NCBI GenBank assembly: GCA_013204125.1
Contig: JABMOP010000165.1
Location: 1-5,828 of the forward strand
Source: Rhodospirillales bacterium
Lineage (GTDB): Bacteria > Pseudomonadota > Alphaproteobacteria > Rhodospirillales > UBA2165
DNA: 5,828 nucleotides
Direction of reading: 5' to 3'
Below, one piece after another: positions 4,340 through 5,828 of this stretch. Below the pieces are notes generated by a model. The model was not told where the DNA came from. It did no database searches and worked only from the letters and a program-made list of their open reading frames with translations. Every line of letters starts with the position of its first letter. The first letter of the stretch is position 1. A program made the position numbers and the translations under genes.

Positions 4340-5828
4340 TTCAAATACCGAAATTAGTTGAAGATAGAAGCCGAATCGCGCAAACCAATAGAATTGTGAG
4401 CAAAATTTCGGAACCCATCCCGCTAAGCACTGGGCGCGGACCGGCGCAAACGGGAAATCTCTTGACGTCGCCTTGGTCTTCGCTGGCGGCGGTAGCTGCG
4501 TTCGCCGCGCTGGCATTGCCGCTCATTTCCGGCGTATTGGGCACGGTGCTCGTTCCATGGGGCTGGGTGTCGGCTGGTGTTAGCCTTCTGGCCGCGCTGC
4601 GCACTGGATTTGCTTTTGGGCGTAGAAGCTCGCTAAAGGTGCGCCGCCGCCGATTGGCCGATTATCTTTCAGACCGCGCCGAAGCGCATTTCTTAACCGG
4701 GGCCAAGGGCCGGGTTACGTTCCAGAACGATGCATGCATAGCCATGTTCGAAGGCATCAAGGCGGATGCGGTGATATCGCTGACCAGCGTTGCCGTCTTC
4801 GACGATATTTTGGCGCTGGACTCGAAAGAAGATTTCGAACGTCTGAAAGGCCGCGCCGCCATCGGCGCTGCCGATGAAGGCGAGATTACAATTTATACGG
4901 CAGCCGGTCCGGTGTGTTGGAAACTGATGCTGCGCCCGGTCGATGCTGAAACCGGATCAACTCTTTGGACGCTCGAGGACGTGACCGCCCAGCGCGCCCA
5001 CGAATATCGCCGCTTGATGCGCGAGAATTTTATTAGCGATCTATTGGATGTGATGCCGAGCGGATTTTTCTCTGCCTCCGCTGACGGCTGGCTCCGCTAT
5101 GTCAATCAGACGCTTGCTGATTGGTTGGAGATTGACGCCGGGGATGTTGAGCGTGGCGATCTGAATTTTTCTGAATTTGTTGGCGGCGACGGGGCGCCGG
5201 AATCGGTGGAAACCGATGCCAGCGGTATGCATGGGCGGCTTACTTTACGTACGCGGAGCGGTGACGAGTTTACCGCTTACCTCATGCAATCTGAAGCAAG
5301 CGGTGAAGATGACGACGATGAATACACGCGGTCACTGGTGCTGCGCGATCCGTTTTTGCCGATCGTTGATGATGGCACCGGCGGGCCGCTCCTACGTCGC
5401 ATCCCGTGGCTTTTTGCCGACGCGCCGGTCGGTATCTTGCTCCTCGACTTGCATGGGGATGTTTTGGATTGCAATCGGGCCTTTCTAAAACTTCTCGGTT
5501 TGCACCGCGATGGGGTTGTCGGCCGTCCGCTCACTGATCGTGTCTCCAAGGAAGACCGCGATGACGTGTCAGCACATTTATCCAAAGTGGTCATGGGCGC
5601 TTTGCCGGCGACGTTTATGGAAGCGCGCATGCCGGCCGGCGGCGCCCGCGAGTTGGCGGCATCGCTTCATGTTACTCGGATCGCGGACGACGAGGGTGAA
5701 GTGACCGGTCTCGTAACCTTCATTATCGACACGACAGAGCAGAAAAATTTGGAAGTGCAGTTTAACCAGGCCCAAAAAATGCAGGCGGTGGGGCAATTGG
5801 CCGGCGGTGTTGCCCACGATTTTAACAA
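4336..5828 (+). CDS. cckA: CckA-type membrane-bound hybrid histidine kinase, N-terminal part (runs off window)
   Basis: The frame is open from 4336 to the window end (497 codons). No ATG occurs near the front. GTG at 4336 overlaps the flhB stop (GTGA), which fits translational coupling; GTG at 4396 is the alternative. Two hydrophobic segments at about 50-74 and 76-93 are followed by a basic stretch (RRSSLKVRRRRL). Three PAS-like modules follow: about 115-220, with FQNDACIAMFEG near its start and LWTLEDVTAQR at its end; about 233-345, from LLDVMPSGFFSASADG to LVLRDPF; and about 356-470, from IPWLFADAPVGILLLDLHGD to FIIDTTEQ. The HisKA box MQAVGQLAGGVAHDFN ends the window, with phospho-accepting His494 (codon 5815-5817). 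In alphaproteobacteria CckA passes phosphate via ChpT to CtrA and CpdR and controls cell cycle and motility genes. The ATPase and receiver domains are outside the window, so the hybrid nature is inferred from the family. Resemblance in the HisKA box and position after flhB both support cckA. Confidence 0.85.
   Translation, partial: MIQIPKLVEDRSRIAQTNRIVSKISEPIPLSTGRGPAQTGNLLTSPWSSLAAVAAFAALALPLISGVLGTVLVPWGWVSAGVSLLAALRTGFAFGRRSSLKVRRRRLADYLSDRAEAHFLTGAKGRVTFQNDACIAMFEGIKADAVISLTSVAVFDDILALDSKEDFERLKGRAAIGAADEGEITIYTAAGPVCWKLMLRPVDAETGSTLWTLEDVTAQRAHEYRRLMRENFISDLLDVMPSGFFSASADGWLRYVNQTLADWLEIDAGDVERGDLNFSEFVGGDGAPESVETDASGMHGRLTLRTRSGDEFTAYLMQSEASGEDDDDEYTRSLVLRDPFLPIVDDGTGGPLLRRIPWLFADAPVGILLLDLHGDVLDCNRAFLKLLGLHRDGVVGRPLTDRVSKEDRDDVSAHLSKVVMGALPATFMEARMPAGGARELAASLHVTRIADDEGEVTGLVTFIIDTTEQKNLEVQFNQAQKMQAVGQLAGGVAHDFN

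Noticed and set aside
862..5828. TAG as a genome-wide sense codon
   Set aside because: flgC and fliE both end in TAG exactly where their families end, so TAG acts as a stop here. Recoding would have to be specific to flgB.

Overview
The window comes from an alphaproteobacterium, probably Rhodospirillales-like. Two things suggest this: the compact run flgB-flgC-fliE-fliQ-fliR-flhB followed directly by a multi-PAS, membrane-bound CckA-type histidine kinase, and the style of the proteins themselves. The assignment rests on protein resemblance and gene order only; no search was run.

Layout. (1) Positions 1-402, minus strand: the N-terminal receiver domain of a response regulator whose C-terminus lies outside the window. 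Its last residues hint at a fused metallo-beta-lactamase-type output domain. (2) Positions 403-861: an AT-rich divergent spacer. It is not empty. On the minus strand at about 543-757 it holds a decayed remnant of a biotinyl carrier domain, best matching the C-terminus of pyruvate carboxylase, broken by stops and an 11-bp tandem duplication. It also holds an 18-bp tandem repeat, three near-matches to the CtrA box, possible promoters in both directions and a small stem-loop before flgB. (3) Positions 862-4339: the flagellar genes in one direction. flgB is interrupted by two in-frame TAG codons, although its C-terminal coding sequence is otherwise intact and in frame. flgC, fliE, fliQ, fliR and flhB look whole. 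(4) From 4336 to the window end: cckA, overlapping the flhB stop codon. It has two membrane segments and three apparent PAS modules, and the window ends just after the phospho-accepting histidine.

How they fit. FliQ, FliR and FlhB are membrane parts of the flagellar type III export gate. FliE and the rod proteins FlgB and FlgC are early export substrates that join the MS ring to the rod. In alphaproteobacteria CckA feeds phosphate through ChpT to CtrA, which often controls flagellar genes, so kinase, rod/export genes and CtrA-like boxes in one locus make a coherent regulatory picture.

No undescribed system is evident. The observations most worth a second look are the doubly amber-interrupted flgB, which would predict loss of a proximal rod protein unless the stops are read through or another flgB copy exists, and the biotinyl-domain fossil beside it. 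Together they suggest ongoing gene decay around the head of this operon.
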